Below, piece by piece: positions 16,673-25,459 of a stretch of 64,000 nt of DNA; positions within the stretch are counted from its first letter, which is position 1; the number at the start of each line of letters is the position of its first letter. The position numbers were made by a program, and so were the translations under genes. The notes beneath the pieces were generated by a model. The model was not told the DNA's origin, searched no databases, and was given only the letters and a program-made list of their open reading frames with translations. The stretch comes from Dyadobacter sp. CY326 (GTDB taxonomy: Bacteria > Bacteroidota > Bacteroidia > Cytophagales > Spirosomataceae): positions 682,001 to 746,000 of the forward strand of contig NZ_JAJUXI010000002.1 in assembly GCF_021390515.1 (NCBI RefSeq). The letters run 5' to 3'.

Positions 16673-18064
16673 ATGATTAGCAAAAAAAGTGTAAGGTGTA
16701 TTCTTTCAATTTTACTCTCCGGACTCTGTTTTCCCGTCTTTTCGCAAAGCCAGTGGACTTACGACTTCAATAACGGTCTCAACCCGATTGAAACTGGCGG
16801 GCCTGCTTTGAAAGTGCTGGGTGAGCCTGGGAAATACATTAAAGAGAAAATTCCGGGCTCGGATGACCTGAGCAGAACGATTTATCAATTCGAAAAAAAT
16901 AGCGGATTGCAGTTTAATAATGCGGAGGCCAAAGGATTTTTGAGCAAATCTTTTACTGTTGAAGTCTATTTCAAAATGGAGGAGCTGGACAGTTGGAAAC
17001 GCGTTTTAGACTTCAAAAACAGGAAGAGCGATTACGGAAGTTACATTTATGATGGCAAGCTGAATTTTTATGATTTTGCAATTGGCGAAAAAGCGCCCGT
17101 GCGCGCCAATCAATATGTGCATTACGTTTACTCGCGTGATTTTGAAACGAAAGTTATAAAAATGTACATTAACGGGCAGTCCAAACTGGAATTCAAAGAT
17201 CCGGGAACGGAAGGAATGCTAGATAATGATCAGGTGCTCAATTTGTTTCAGGATGACTTGATTGCAAACCACGAGTCCAGTGCAGGATCCATTGTGCTGA
17301 TCCGCGTTTACGATCGCGTGATGACGCCCGTGTTTATCAGAAGAAGTTATCAGACAATCAGCAAAGCTGCAAAAGAGCCCATTGCAAAAAAAGAAGAGAA
17401 AGAGCCTGAACCAGCACCAGTTACGAAAGAACCTGCAAAAAGAAGATCCGACCTTGCAGTTGTAACCGGGCGTGTATATGATGGTCGCAACCTGAAACCG
17501 GTTAATGACGCCGATGTAATGGTCCGCAATTCACAGGGAGACTCGCTAGTTGCTCAAACAAAAACGGTGGACGGCGTGTATAATTTCGAATTGCGGCCGC
17601 ACGAAACATATCGCATTTCTGCCCAGGCAGATGGTTTTCAGTCCAAAAGCGTTTCTGTGAAGGTCAGCAACCGCTTTGAAGAAGTGAAATCGCTGATCAG
17701 TCTTTCCGCTGCGACTTATGACACGCCGCTCACAACTTTATATTTCACGCAGAGTACAGATGTGTTGGAAGACAATGCTTTGGCAGGAATTGATTCACTG
17801 GTTTCTTATTTCGAGAAAAGGGACGATTTGAAAATCATTTTGAAGGGGCACACGGACAACACAGGTGATTTTGCCAAAAATCTTGAATTGTCTAACAAGC
17901 GTGTGGAAACCGTTAAGAGTTATCTTTTAGGAAAGGGAATCCCGGAGAATCGGATTTCAGGATCGGGATATGGATCTGCGCAGCCCAGCCGAGCGAATCA
18001 GACGGAGGCTTTAAAACGTTCAAATCGCCGTGTTGAGATTTGGGCCGAGCCTATAAAAAGATAA
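16673..18064 (+). CDS. OmpA-family protein with lectin-like and carboxypeptidase-regulatory domains
   Basis: 463 residues from ATG 16673, the one that begins a signal peptide (MISKKSVRCILSILLSGLCF). An earlier in-frame ATG at 16535 falls inside the divergent EamA gene. Parts: a LamG/concanavalin-type beta domain (about 30-240), a charged Lys/Glu/Pro linker (about 245-270), a carboxypeptidase-regulatory-like domain (about 275-350) and a C-terminal OmpA peptidoglycan-binding domain (about 355-460), with ELSNKRVETVKSYLLGKGI as the typical segment. It likely anchors the outer membrane to peptidoglycan. Followed by a hairpin terminator. Confidence 0.85.
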   Translation: MISKKSVRCILSILLSGLCFPVFSQSQWTYDFNNGLNPIETGGPALKVLGEPGKYIKEKIPGSDDLSRTIYQFEKNSGLQFNNAEAKGFLSKSFTVEVYFKMEELDSWKRVLDFKNRKSDYGSYIYDGKLNFYDFAIGEKAPVRANQYVHYVYSRDFETKVIKMYINGQSKLEFKDPGTEGMLDNDQVLNLFQDDLIANHESSAGSIVLIRVYDRVMTPVFIRRSYQTISKAAKEPIAKKEEKEPEPAPVTKEPAKRRSDLAVVTGRVYDGRNLKPVNDADVMVRNSQGDSLVAQTKTVDGVYNFELRPHETYRISAQADGFQSKSVSVKVSNRFEEVKSLISLSAATYDTPLTTLYFTQSTDVLEDNALAGIDSLVSYFEKRDDLKIILKGHTDNTGDFAKNLELSNKRVETVKSYLLGKGIPENRISGSGYGSAQPSRANQTEALKRSNRRVEIWAEPIKR

Positions 18065-18090
18065 AGCCATCTCACTGAGACGGCTTTATA
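18062..18090 (+). terminator. Hairpin after the OmpA-family gene
   Basis: AAAGCC-A-TCTC / GAGA-C-GGCTTT stem with a short loop immediately after the stop. The T-run is short, so termination strength is uncertain. Confidence 0.55.
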
Positions 18091-18735
18091 CTGACTATTC
18101 CTAAACCCTTAACCTTTTCTTATCTTATATATCTTTTGCAATTGACGGCATTCATTTCATTGAATTGACTCAACTGCAAGCATATTAATTTTTCTAAAAC
18201 TTTAAAAGCCTAAAATGACTTTGCTTCTGTTGCCTGCAATGAACTGTAATTTTGCAAGCGTCTTAATGTTATAAAGTAACAATGTTCTCAATCATACTCC
18301 AATTTTCTCGCTTACAAACTTCAAAAACCTTCGGCTGATATACGGCGTAAAATGATTTTCAGATTTACGCTTAAACATTGCTTATTTACCTTTCTCAGCG
18401 TTTCGAGTGACTTATGCCGTATTAACTTGTGACTGAGCGACTAACGAAACTGACTAATGTATAACAAAGGTAAAAATATAAATTTAAATTCCTTGGATTT
18501 ATTCAATTTATATTTAGGCGAACCGTGATACAAAGATCTTGATTAATTTCGAAATTACAAGCTTCTGAGGAATCGGCTAACAAAATTATATTTGGAATGA
18601 ACGCCGCTTCTAACCGTAAAAATTACTATAATATATCAAGATTTAGCGTTGCGAGTCAATAATATTTTGATAAAATCTATTTTTACAAAATAAACTGAGA
18701 TCTTGAAATATTTATATTTTCTTTAAAATGTTCAA
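18091..18735. other. Long AT-rich gap with crossing inverted repeats
   Basis: Some 645 bp between the convergent OmpA-family and pth genes. No open frame of note and no tRNA, tmRNA or RNase P signature was seen. The part 18340-18460 holds several inverted repeats and, on the minus strand, a perfect Bacteroidota -7 box TACCTTTG (18465-18472). A small RNA read leftwards from about 18458 is possible. Confidence 0.35.
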
Positions 18736-19296
18736 TCATTGGTTATAATTATTCATTGTTGTTTGTATTCCCAAAGTACAAAAAGCAAGGACCATATCTC
18801 CGGCAGTGTCCAAAAAGATCGGCAGTTCCGTCATTTCTTCATTGGAAAATGGTTTTAACACATAATCTACTTGCCTCCCTCTTGGAAAATTATTTCCGAT
18901 CCCAAAGCGCAAACGAGGATAATTAGACGAGGCCAGCAGTTCCTCAATATTTTTCAGACCATTATGTCCGCCGTGGCTACCCTTCGGTTTAATGCGCAGC
19001 GTCCCGAATGGCAGTTGCAGCTCATCTAAAATGACCAGCAGGTTTTCTTCCTGAATTTTGAACTGGTCCATGTAGTAACGAATCGCCTTTCCGCTAAGGT
19101 TCATGAATGTTGTTGGCTTAATAAAATATATCTGTCGGCCCTTATGCTTCCATTCGGCAACGAAGGCTAACTTCTCAAATGAGAATTTGAAATCGTGCTG
19201 CGCGGCAAGCCTGTCCAGCACCATAAATCCTATATTATGCCTTGTGAATGCATACTCCGGACCTATATTTCCCAATCCGGCAATCAGATATTTCAT
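18736..19296 (-). CDS. pth: Peptidyl-tRNA hydrolase
   Basis: 186 residues, the usual length. Pth frees tRNA from prematurely released peptidyl-tRNA in the cytoplasm. Asn10 (GLGN), catalytic His20 (TRHNIGF), Asn66 (TFMN), Asp91 (ILDELQLPFG) and Asn112 (GGHNGLK) match the known active site. It is divergent from pyrR across 63 bp. Confidence 0.95.
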   Translation of the reverse strand: MKYLIAGLGNIGPEYAFTRHNIGFMVLDRLAAQHDFKFSFEKLAFVAEWKHKGRQIYFIKPTTFMNLSGKAIRYYMDQFKIQEENLLVILDELQLPFGTLRIKPKGSHGGHNGLKNIEELLASSNYPRLRFGIGNNFPRGRQVDYVLKPFSNEEMTELPIFLDTAGDMVLAFCTLGIQTTMNNYNQ

Positions 19297-19308
19297 TTAG
19301 TAAAAGTT

Positions 19309-19338
19309 TTTGATTTCGTTTTTGAGCACTTAATTTAG
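19309..19338 (+). promoter_or_regulatory. Candidate promoter of pyrR
   Basis: TTTG (19309-19312), 18 bp, TAATTTAG (19331-19338), close to the Bacteroidota consensus. It predicts a leader of only about 15 nt before the pyrR ATG, leaving no room for a PyrR attenuator. Confidence 0.4.
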
Positions 19339-19359
19339 GCTAAAATTCAGGGAAATTAC

Positions 19360-19902
19360 ATGGTGCCCCAAAAACGATTGATATTAAGCAGCCCGTTGTT
19401 AGAGATCATGACCAGCCGGTTGTGCCAGGAACTCATTGAGAATCACCAGGATTTCAGCAACTCTGTGGTGATGGGATTGCAGCCCAGGGGTATTTATTTC
19501 GCCGAACGCATTATCGCAGAATTAAGGGAACGCACGGGAAAGAACATTCCAATGGGTTACCTTGACGCGACTTTTTACAGAGACGATTTCAGAAGAAGGG
19601 AATCTCCACTGCTGCCTAATAAAACCAATGTGCCTTTTCTGATCGAAGGCAAAAGAGTGATCCTGATTGACGATGTGCTGTCGACCGGCCGCATGGTGCG
19701 GGCTGCACTTGATGCTATGACAGCATTCGGACGTCCGAAAACGGTTGAATTAATGGTGCTGATTGACAGACGTTATAACCGTGAAATCCCGATTGATCCT
19801 AATTACGTGGGCATGCAAGTGAGCACGGTTGAGAGCCAGCGCGTACAAGTGGAATGGAAAGAGCAAGGCTTTGAGGCTGACCACATTTGGATGGTGGATT
19901 AA
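19360..19902 (+). CDS. pyrR: PyrR: pyrimidine regulator / uracil phosphoribosyltransferase
   Basis: 180 residues of the PyrR family. The PRPP-binding motif VILIDDVLSTG is at 100-110 (Asp104, Asp105, Thr109), and the N-terminal QPRGIYFAER and DATFYRDD blocks are typical. It converts uracil and PRPP to UMP and, in Firmicutes, binds pyr mRNA. No pyrimidine operon or attenuator is seen here, so in this organism the enzyme role is the safer claim. Confidence 0.92.
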   Translation: MVPQKRLILSSPLLEIMTSRLCQELIENHQDFSNSVVMGLQPRGIYFAERIIAELRERTGKNIPMGYLDATFYRDDFRRRESPLLPNKTNVPFLIEGKRVILIDDVLSTGRMVRAALDAMTAFGRPKTVELMVLIDRRYNREIPIDPNYVGMQVSTVESQRVQVEWKEQGFEADHIWMVD

Positions 19903-19908
19903 GCCTCG

Positions 19909-21459
19909 TTAGCGCGGTCGCGAAGCTTCCGCTTTTGTGGCTTTTCCGATATCTTCCGTTTTGTAAGTCAGCTTGTTAATGTAAAAAACCTCTCGCCCCT
20001 GCCCCACTGAGGAAGTTCCTATGCGCTGCATGCCATATGCCAGAAAATACTGTCCATACCAGGGAGAAAGATAATTATCCTCATTATTAAGCACTTTTTC
20101 CTTTTCTGATTTGGCAGTGATCTTGAATTTCTCGCTTTCCACAACAACCTCATTACGGCTGATAACTTCGGTGTGAATTTCGCCTTCCTGCGGATAAGCC
20201 AGCACAAAATAATCGTCCACAGGCGTTATCTGCACCATTTCCTGCAAATCGTAACTCGTCAGATCTTTAATGGTAATGCAATTGTCCCAAAGAAACTTTC
20301 CAGCCTTGTCAAATCCGCAAACAATGGCGTGTGTATAGCGATATCCTTCCAGCGAGCGTGAAATATAAGGCCTTGAAATTCCGCCTGTTACAATGGGACT
20401 GCTTGATCTCTGATTGGGATAATAAACTTCTGCCACAAGCACAATTTCATTTTCCGTTTGGATCAGTTCGTGGACCAGCAACCTGTAACGAAACTTGTTT
20501 TCCTTACCCATGCTTTTGCGTTTGCCAATGCGCTCCATCATGCGCGCGCGGCGCTTGGGCTTCATAAAATTGAAGAAATTTTGCAATTCGGAAAATTCAA
20601 TGAATTGCGGTTCTTGTGGCTCATCATCTTGCACATGCGTAACAAATAACCCCTGCGAATATTGCGTGCAACCAACTGAATAATTACCAATTAAATAAGA
20701 GTCATCCGGATTCAGCGGCACAATTTGACCCGAAATAAAACTATATCTTGGGTCACTAAGCGTCGTCTTTTTGAGCAGCTTACCCTCGTAATTGTACGTT
20801 TTGATCTCAAAAACGCAGTTTTTTTTCCGGAATGCGTAAGTGATTACATTAATGTAACCGTCCACCTCATTGATGTCAACATTGTTAAGCTCCGTGTTCT
20901 TTTCAAAAAGTCCGGGCAGAACGCGCGTTGTGTGATCAAAAAACGAATGCACAATTACCACCGGACGGGATCTGTAATATCCGGAAACAAGCGCCTTACT
21001 GCCGATCACTTTGAAATGCTGGACGTCGACACCCGATAACAAATTGCCTTTATAAGTGTCAATCGACCCGTCATTGTAATTCAATTGCATGAAGAGAAAG
21101 CGGTCTGTGTCGGGCTCTGCAAATATCCAGTAACCACTCTCCTCACCTTTGTAAGCCATCACCGGAATATAACGGAAATCGAGCTTGTAAGTCGTTTTCC
21201 AAATCACTTTCAGCGTGCTGTCATATTTTACAAATTGCCACTGCTCATTTCTGCTATTGGACCATTCGTTTCCCCTTATAACGGACAGCAAACCCTGCTC
21301 TCCCAGGCTAAAAACCTCAAATTGTTCGGTTGAAGTGGGGTTAGCCGGAATTTCCAGACGATCGGACTGTTGTAGCTGCGCATAGGCTCCCCAAACGGGA
21401 ATTATGCTCAAAAACAGCATCCAGTAAAACCGGGACCAATGTAAAGAATGGTTATTCAT
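19909..21459 (-). CDS. Secreted protein of unknown function
   Basis: 516 residues from ATG 21459, which begins a signal peptide (MNNHSLHWSRFYWMLFLSI, ending GAYAQ); a TTG at 21492 is in frame but less likely. I do not recognise the family. The mature protein is rich in short beta strands with YxxxG and aromatic motifs and looks like an extended propeller-type fold, with a basic patch near residues 300-320 (KPKRRARMMERIGKRK). Ends 6 bp from the convergent pyrR. Confidence 0.65.
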   Translation of the reverse strand: MNNHSLHWSRFYWMLFLSIIPVWGAYAQLQQSDRLEIPANPTSTEQFEVFSLGEQGLLSVIRGNEWSNSRNEQWQFVKYDSTLKVIWKTTYKLDFRYIPVMAYKGEESGYWIFAEPDTDRFLFMQLNYNDGSIDTYKGNLLSGVDVQHFKVIGSKALVSGYYRSRPVVIVHSFFDHTTRVLPGLFEKNTELNNVDINEVDGYINVITYAFRKKNCVFEIKTYNYEGKLLKKTTLSDPRYSFISGQIVPLNPDDSYLIGNYSVGCTQYSQGLFVTHVQDDEPQEPQFIEFSELQNFFNFMKPKRRARMMERIGKRKSMGKENKFRYRLLVHELIQTENEIVLVAEVYYPNQRSSSPIVTGGISRPYISRSLEGYRYTHAIVCGFDKAGKFLWDNCITIKDLTSYDLQEMVQITPVDDYFVLAYPQEGEIHTEVISRNEVVVESEKFKITAKSEKEKVLNNEDNYLSPWYGQYFLAYGMQRIGTSSVGQGREVFYINKLTYKTEDIGKATKAEASRPR

Positions 21460-21501
21460 AACTTCTTCCTTCAGGGGTGTAACTCGCTTCAATATTTACC
21501 C

Positions 21502-21509
21502 TAATTTTG
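21502..21509 (+). promoter_or_regulatory. Candidate -7 box upstream of argS
   Basis: TAATTTTG matches TAnnTTTG exactly, about 112 bp before the argS ATG. No good -33 element is seen, so this is tentative. Confidence 0.3.
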
Positions 21510-21620
21510 CATCAAAAAGGATAACATTGCTATTAATATTATAAATAATTTTATTCAAATAAAAACTTGGAGAAATGAAACTCAGATTCTGAGAAAACGC
21601 CTCCAATTACCCCATCATTC

Positions 21621-23399
21621 ATGACGATTGAAGCAATTTTGAGGGACGACATTCAAAAAGCAATCCAGAAGCATTTTGATATAACCGTTGAAGACATCAT
21701 TTTACAACCGACAAAAAAGGAATTTGAAGGATTTTACACATTTGTTACTTTTCCGCTTACCAAGTCTATAAGGAAATCACCGGCTGATATCGGGCAGATT
21801 ATCGGGACTGAGCTCGCTGAGCACTCTTCGGTTGCTTCCAAATTCAATGTTGTTCAAGGTTTTTTGAACATCAGTCTGAAAGATACGACGTGGTTGGAAC
21901 TGTTCACAGACGTTTTTACCGATTCCAATTTCGGTTTTTTCCCGTCAAACGGGCAATCGGTTATGGTGGAGTTTTCTTCCCCTAACACCAATAAGCCGCT
22001 CCATTTGGGGCATTTGCGGAACAATTTCCTGGGCGAATCTTTGTCTAAAATCCTCAAAGCCAGCGGTTATGACGTTGTTAAAACTTGCCTCGTCAATGAT
22101 CGCGGGATTCACATTTGCAAATCAATGCTCGCTTACCGTGAGCTTGGAAATGGCGAAACACCCGAATCAAGCGGCATTAAGGGCGACCACCTGGCTGGGA
22201 AATATTACGTTATGTTTGACGTAGAGTATAAAAAGCAGATTGCTACGCTGAAAGAGCAGGGAATACCTGAGGATGAGGCGACTAAGAAAGCGCCCTGGAT
22301 TCTTGAAGCGCAGAAATTGCTTTTGCTTTGGGAAAGTAATGATGCAGAAACGGTCGCTTTATGGCACAAAATGAACGGCTGGGTTTACGAAGGTTTCCGT
22401 CAGACTTACGACAAAATCGGTGTTGGTTTTGATAAAACATATTATGAATCAAACACTTATCTGCTAGGCAAAGACATTATTGAAGATGGTTTGCAAAAAG
22501 GTGTTTTTTATAAAAAGCCGGACAATTCTGTTTGGATCGATTTGACGGAAGAAGGTCTGGACGAAAAACTCGTGTTACGCGGTGATGGAACTTCGGTTTA
22601 CATTACGCAAGATCTCGGGACGACAGAACTGAAATTCAGCGACTTTCATAACAACCGTTATTTGTGGGTTGTGGGCAATGAGCAGGATTATCATTTCAAA
22701 GTCCTTTTTGCGATCCTGAAAAAATTGGGAAGACCGTACGCGGACGGTTGTTATCACATCAGTTACGGAATGGTGGATTTGCCATCAGGAAAAATGAAAT
22801 CGCGCGAAGGAACCGTCGTTGATGCCGACGATCTGGTGGATCAAATGATCCAGACAGCAGCGGACAGAACGCAGGAGTTAGGTAAAATAGATGATTTTGA
22901 CAGTGCGGAGGCAAAACAGCTTTATAATCAGCTGGCACTTGGTGCATTAAAATATTTTCTGTTAAAAGTTGATCCGAAAAAGAGAATGCTCTTTAATCCC
23001 GAGGAATCAATTGATTTTCAAGGGCATACGGGACCATTTATTCAATATACATATGCCCGCATCCGTTCAATCATGCGAAAGGCGGAACAAGCAGGCATCC
23101 AAGCAGTAATTCCACCCGTAAGTTATGCGTTACATCAGGCAGAAAGGGAGTTGATTTTCGCATTGTCACAATATCCGGTTCGTGTACAAGCGGCTGCTAA
23201 TGAGTTTGCTCCGTCGGTGATTTCGTTGTATGCATTTGAGCTGGCAAAAGTTTACAATCAGTTCTATGCGGAAGTGTCTATTTTCTCTGATCCCAACCCG
23301 GATGCAGTCCAATTCAGAGTTGCATTATCGGGGGCTGTTTCTGAAACAATTCAGAAGGCTTTGGGGTTATTAGGCATAGAAGTTCCGGAGCGAATGTAG
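21621..23399 (+). CDS. argS: Arginyl-tRNA synthetase
   Basis: 592 residues, a class I aminoacyl-tRNA synthetase charging tRNA-Arg. The N-terminal Arg-specific add-on domain (about 1-90) is followed by SSPNTNKPLHLGHLRNN, with the HIGH motif as HLGH at 128-131. The KMSK-like loop is degenerate (KMKSREG near residue 390), as usual for ArgRS. The C-terminal DALR anticodon-binding domain ends in LGLLGIEVPERM, the family's usual end. Confidence 0.96.
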   Translation: MTIEAILRDDIQKAIQKHFDITVEDIILQPTKKEFEGFYTFVTFPLTKSIRKSPADIGQIIGTELAEHSSVASKFNVVQGFLNISLKDTTWLELFTDVFTDSNFGFFPSNGQSVMVEFSSPNTNKPLHLGHLRNNFLGESLSKILKASGYDVVKTCLVNDRGIHICKSMLAYRELGNGETPESSGIKGDHLAGKYYVMFDVEYKKQIATLKEQGIPEDEATKKAPWILEAQKLLLLWESNDAETVALWHKMNGWVYEGFRQTYDKIGVGFDKTYYESNTYLLGKDIIEDGLQKGVFYKKPDNSVWIDLTEEGLDEKLVLRGDGTSVYITQDLGTTELKFSDFHNNRYLWVVGNEQDYHFKVLFAILKKLGRPYADGCYHISYGMVDLPSGKMKSREGTVVDADDLVDQMIQTAADRTQELGKIDDFDSAEAKQLYNQLALGALKYFLLKVDPKKRMLFNPEESIDFQGHTGPFIQYTYARIRSIMRKAEQAGIQAVIPPVSYALHQAERELIFALSQYPVRVQAAANEFAPSVISLYAFELAKVYNQFYAEVSIFSDPNPDAVQFRVALSGAVSETIQKALGLLGIEVPERM

Positions 23400-23505
23400 T
23401 GAGCCGGGTGGTTGGGAATGTGGAGTTGAGAAGCCGCTAGAATGCATTGAATGTCTTGTATTTCACTTTTAATTACATATTCTAACCAATAACCAAACTA
23501 CAATT

Positions 23506-24090
23506 ATGAGCTTTTTAAAAACATTATTCATTATGATCACGAGTTTGATAACCGGCCTTTTCGCCGACAAGTCGGAAGTTGCGAAAAAGCCTGACTTTGA
23601 TGTTGTTGCGAAACAATCACTTTATGACTTCAAGGTGAAGTCATTGGTAGGCAACAAAACTGTTGATTTGAGTAAATACAAAGGCAAAAAAGTGGTAATC
23701 CTGAATGTTGCTTCCAAATGCGGTTATACCAAGCAATATGCAGACTGGGAGAAATTCAACAAAGAGCATGGCGACAAAGTGGTTGTTTTGGGTTTCCCTG
23801 CTAACAATTTCGGTGGACAAGAGCCAGGCACAAGCGAAGAAATCGCCACATTCTGCTCAGCAACTTACGGCGTAACTTTTCCCATGTTTGAGAAAGTGTC
23901 CGTTGTTGGTGATGATCAAGCGCCAATTTACAAGTGGCTCACATCCAAACACTTGAACGGCTGGAACGACAAAGCGCCGACTTGGAATTTCTGCAAATAT
24001 GTTGTGAACGAAAAAGGTGAATTAACCAACTTCTTTGCTTCAAAAATATTACCAACTGATCCTGAGTTTTTGACTGCGGTTGGCATTTAA
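23506..24090 (+). CDS. Glutathione/thioredoxin peroxidase family protein with N-terminal membrane segment
   Basis: 194 residues. A hydrophobic N-terminus (residues 1-20) suggests export or membrane anchoring. The peroxidase core shows catalytic Cys72 (NVASKCGYT), Gln105 (FGGQEPG) and Trp160-Asn161, and a likely resolving Cys117 in ATFCSATYGVTFP, which fits a two-Cys thioredoxin-dependent enzyme rather than a glutathione one. The usual GFPCNQF is GFPANNF here. It reduces peroxides in the envelope (inference). A strong terminator follows. Confidence 0.87.
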   Translation: MSFLKTLFIMITSLITGLFADKSEVAKKPDFDVVAKQSLYDFKVKSLVGNKTVDLSKYKGKKVVILNVASKCGYTKQYADWEKFNKEHGDKVVVLGFPANNFGGQEPGTSEEIATFCSATYGVTFPMFEKVSVVGDDQAPIYKWLTSKHLNGWNDKAPTWNFCKYVVNEKGELTNFFASKILPTDPEFLTAVGI

Positions 24091-24105
24091 TAAAAGCTTC
24101 CTTAC

Positions 24106-24140
24106 TTTCAGGCTGCAAAACGTTTGCAGCCTGAAATTTT
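24106..24140 (+). terminator. Intrinsic terminator after the peroxidase gene
   Basis: Perfect 14-bp stem TTTCAGGCTGCAAA / TTTGCAGCCTGAAA with a 3-nt loop and a following T-run. Confidence 0.88.
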
Positions 24141-24164
24141 ACTAATCACTTACACAACACTAAC

Positions 24165-24542
24165 ATGAACAACATTACAGAAGCAAAGCGCTACATTTCT
24201 AACGCCAAAGAGATTTTAAGAGAAAAGGCGGTAAAGGAAAACGGTGTTTACAAAGATCGTAAATACGTAAAAATGGCTGGCCACACGGCTTATGCTGGCG
24301 TTTTGGTTGCCTTAGACAGTGTTTTAGGAGAAAAAAAGACCCGAACAAGGAAGAGCGTTGAATGGTATCAGAGGGAATTATCTATAACGGACAAAAAGAT
24401 CCTGTCCTATTTTCTGGCTGCTTACGATACCTTACACTTGGCCATGAGTTATGATGGAAATTTAAGTGCAGGCGTTTCAAATGAAGGTTTGGAGCTTGCA
24501 GAAAAAATAATAAACTGGGCCGAGCAGAAAACGCAGGCCTGA
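24165..24542 (+). CDS. Small helical protein, probably DUF5618 / HEPN-like
   Basis: 125 residues, almost wholly alpha-helical, soluble. Appears to match the DUF5618 group known from Bacteroidota, with a HEPN-like helical layout (two long helices, an Arg/Lys-rich middle, a C-terminal amphipathic helix). No catalytic Rx4-6H motif is clear. Function unknown. It is 16 bp upstream of menA on the same strand and probably co-transcribed. Confidence 0.7.
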   Translation: MNNITEAKRYISNAKEILREKAVKENGVYKDRKYVKMAGHTAYAGVLVALDSVLGEKKTRTRKSVEWYQRELSITDKKILSYFLAAYDTLHLAMSYDGNLSAGVSNEGLELAEKIINWAEQKTQA

Positions 24543-24558
24543 TTTTACCCAACATTGA

Positions 24559-25452
24559 ATGAATCCCTGGATTGAAGCAGCCCGCCCCCGCACATTGCCC
24601 CTTGCGCTTTCTTGTATTTTAATGGGCTGCTTTTTGGCGGCGTCGAATGGCACATTTAGCTGGCCAGTTGCGGGATTAAGCGTTTTAACGACGATTTTAC
24701 TGCAAGTCCTTTCCAACTTTGCCAACGACTATGGTGACGCAGTGAACGGCAAAGACACCGAATTACGCGAAGGACCACGTAGGGCGGTGCATTCCGGGCA
24801 CATTCATGCTGCAACAATGTTAAAGGCCATCATTTTGTTTTCCATTTTAGCATTGATTTCCGGGATTTCGCTTTTAATTATTGCATTGAAAGGCGCTCCT
24901 GCCAACACCTTCTGGGTTTTTCTTGGCATTGGCATTGCCTGCATTATTGCCGCCATTACATACACGGCTGGAAAACGGCCTTATGGTTACGTTGGTCTGG
25001 GCGATTTGTCGGTGTTGATTTTTTTTGGATGGGTCGGTGTGTTGGGCAGCAGTTATTTGCACACGCATGTCTGGGATTGGGGGTTACTTTTGCCCGCGTC
25101 AAGCTGCGGACTTTTCGCGGTTGGTGTTTTAAACATTAACAACATTCGCGACATTGAATCCGACAGAGCAACCGGCAAAAACTCGATTCCGGTGCGATTG
25201 GGGCGCGAGAAGGCGATTGCTTACCACTGGACAATCTTAATTATTGGAATGCTCTGTGTTCTGGTTTACACCATGCAACATTTCTCAGGCTACACCAGCC
25301 TTATATTTTTGCTCAGCTTTCCGCTATTCATTAAAAACGGACTCGCGATTTCGAGGTTGAAAAAAGCGAGCGAACTGGATCCTTACCTGAAACAAATGGC
25401 ACTTTCCACATTGCTTTTTGTGATTCTGTTCGGGATAGGAATCATTTTGTGA
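24559..25452 (+). CDS. menA: 1,4-dihydroxy-2-naphthoate polyprenyltransferase
   Basis: 297 residues with about eight to nine membrane helices. MenA attaches the isoprenoid tail to dihydroxynaphthoate in menaquinone synthesis. The first prenyl-diphosphate/Mg site NFANDYGDAVNGKD (53-66) and the second NIRDIESDRATGKNSIPVRLG (near 195) are both present, in the form typical of MenA rather than UbiA or heme O synthase. The start MNPWIEAARPRTLPLAL is the standard one. Confidence 0.92.
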   Translation: MNPWIEAARPRTLPLALSCILMGCFLAASNGTFSWPVAGLSVLTTILLQVLSNFANDYGDAVNGKDTELREGPRRAVHSGHIHAATMLKAIILFSILALISGISLLIIALKGAPANTFWVFLGIGIACIIAAITYTAGKRPYGYVGLGDLSVLIFFGWVGVLGSSYLHTHVWDWGLLLPASSCGLFAVGVLNINNIRDIESDRATGKNSIPVRLGREKAIAYHWTILIIGMLCVLVYTMQHFSGYTSLIFLLSFPLFIKNGLAISRLKKASELDPYLKQMALSTLLFVILFGIGIIL

Positions 25453-25459
25453 ACCGACG

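Noticed and set aside
18091-18735. tRNA, tmRNA or RNase P gene in the large gap
   Set aside because: No T-loop, CCA end or conserved P-RNA core; the stretch is mostly A/T.
19303-19359. PyrR-type attenuator leader before pyrR
   Set aside because: The gap to pth is only 63 bp and the candidate promoter leaves a leader of about 15 nt, too short for the antiterminator/terminator pair.
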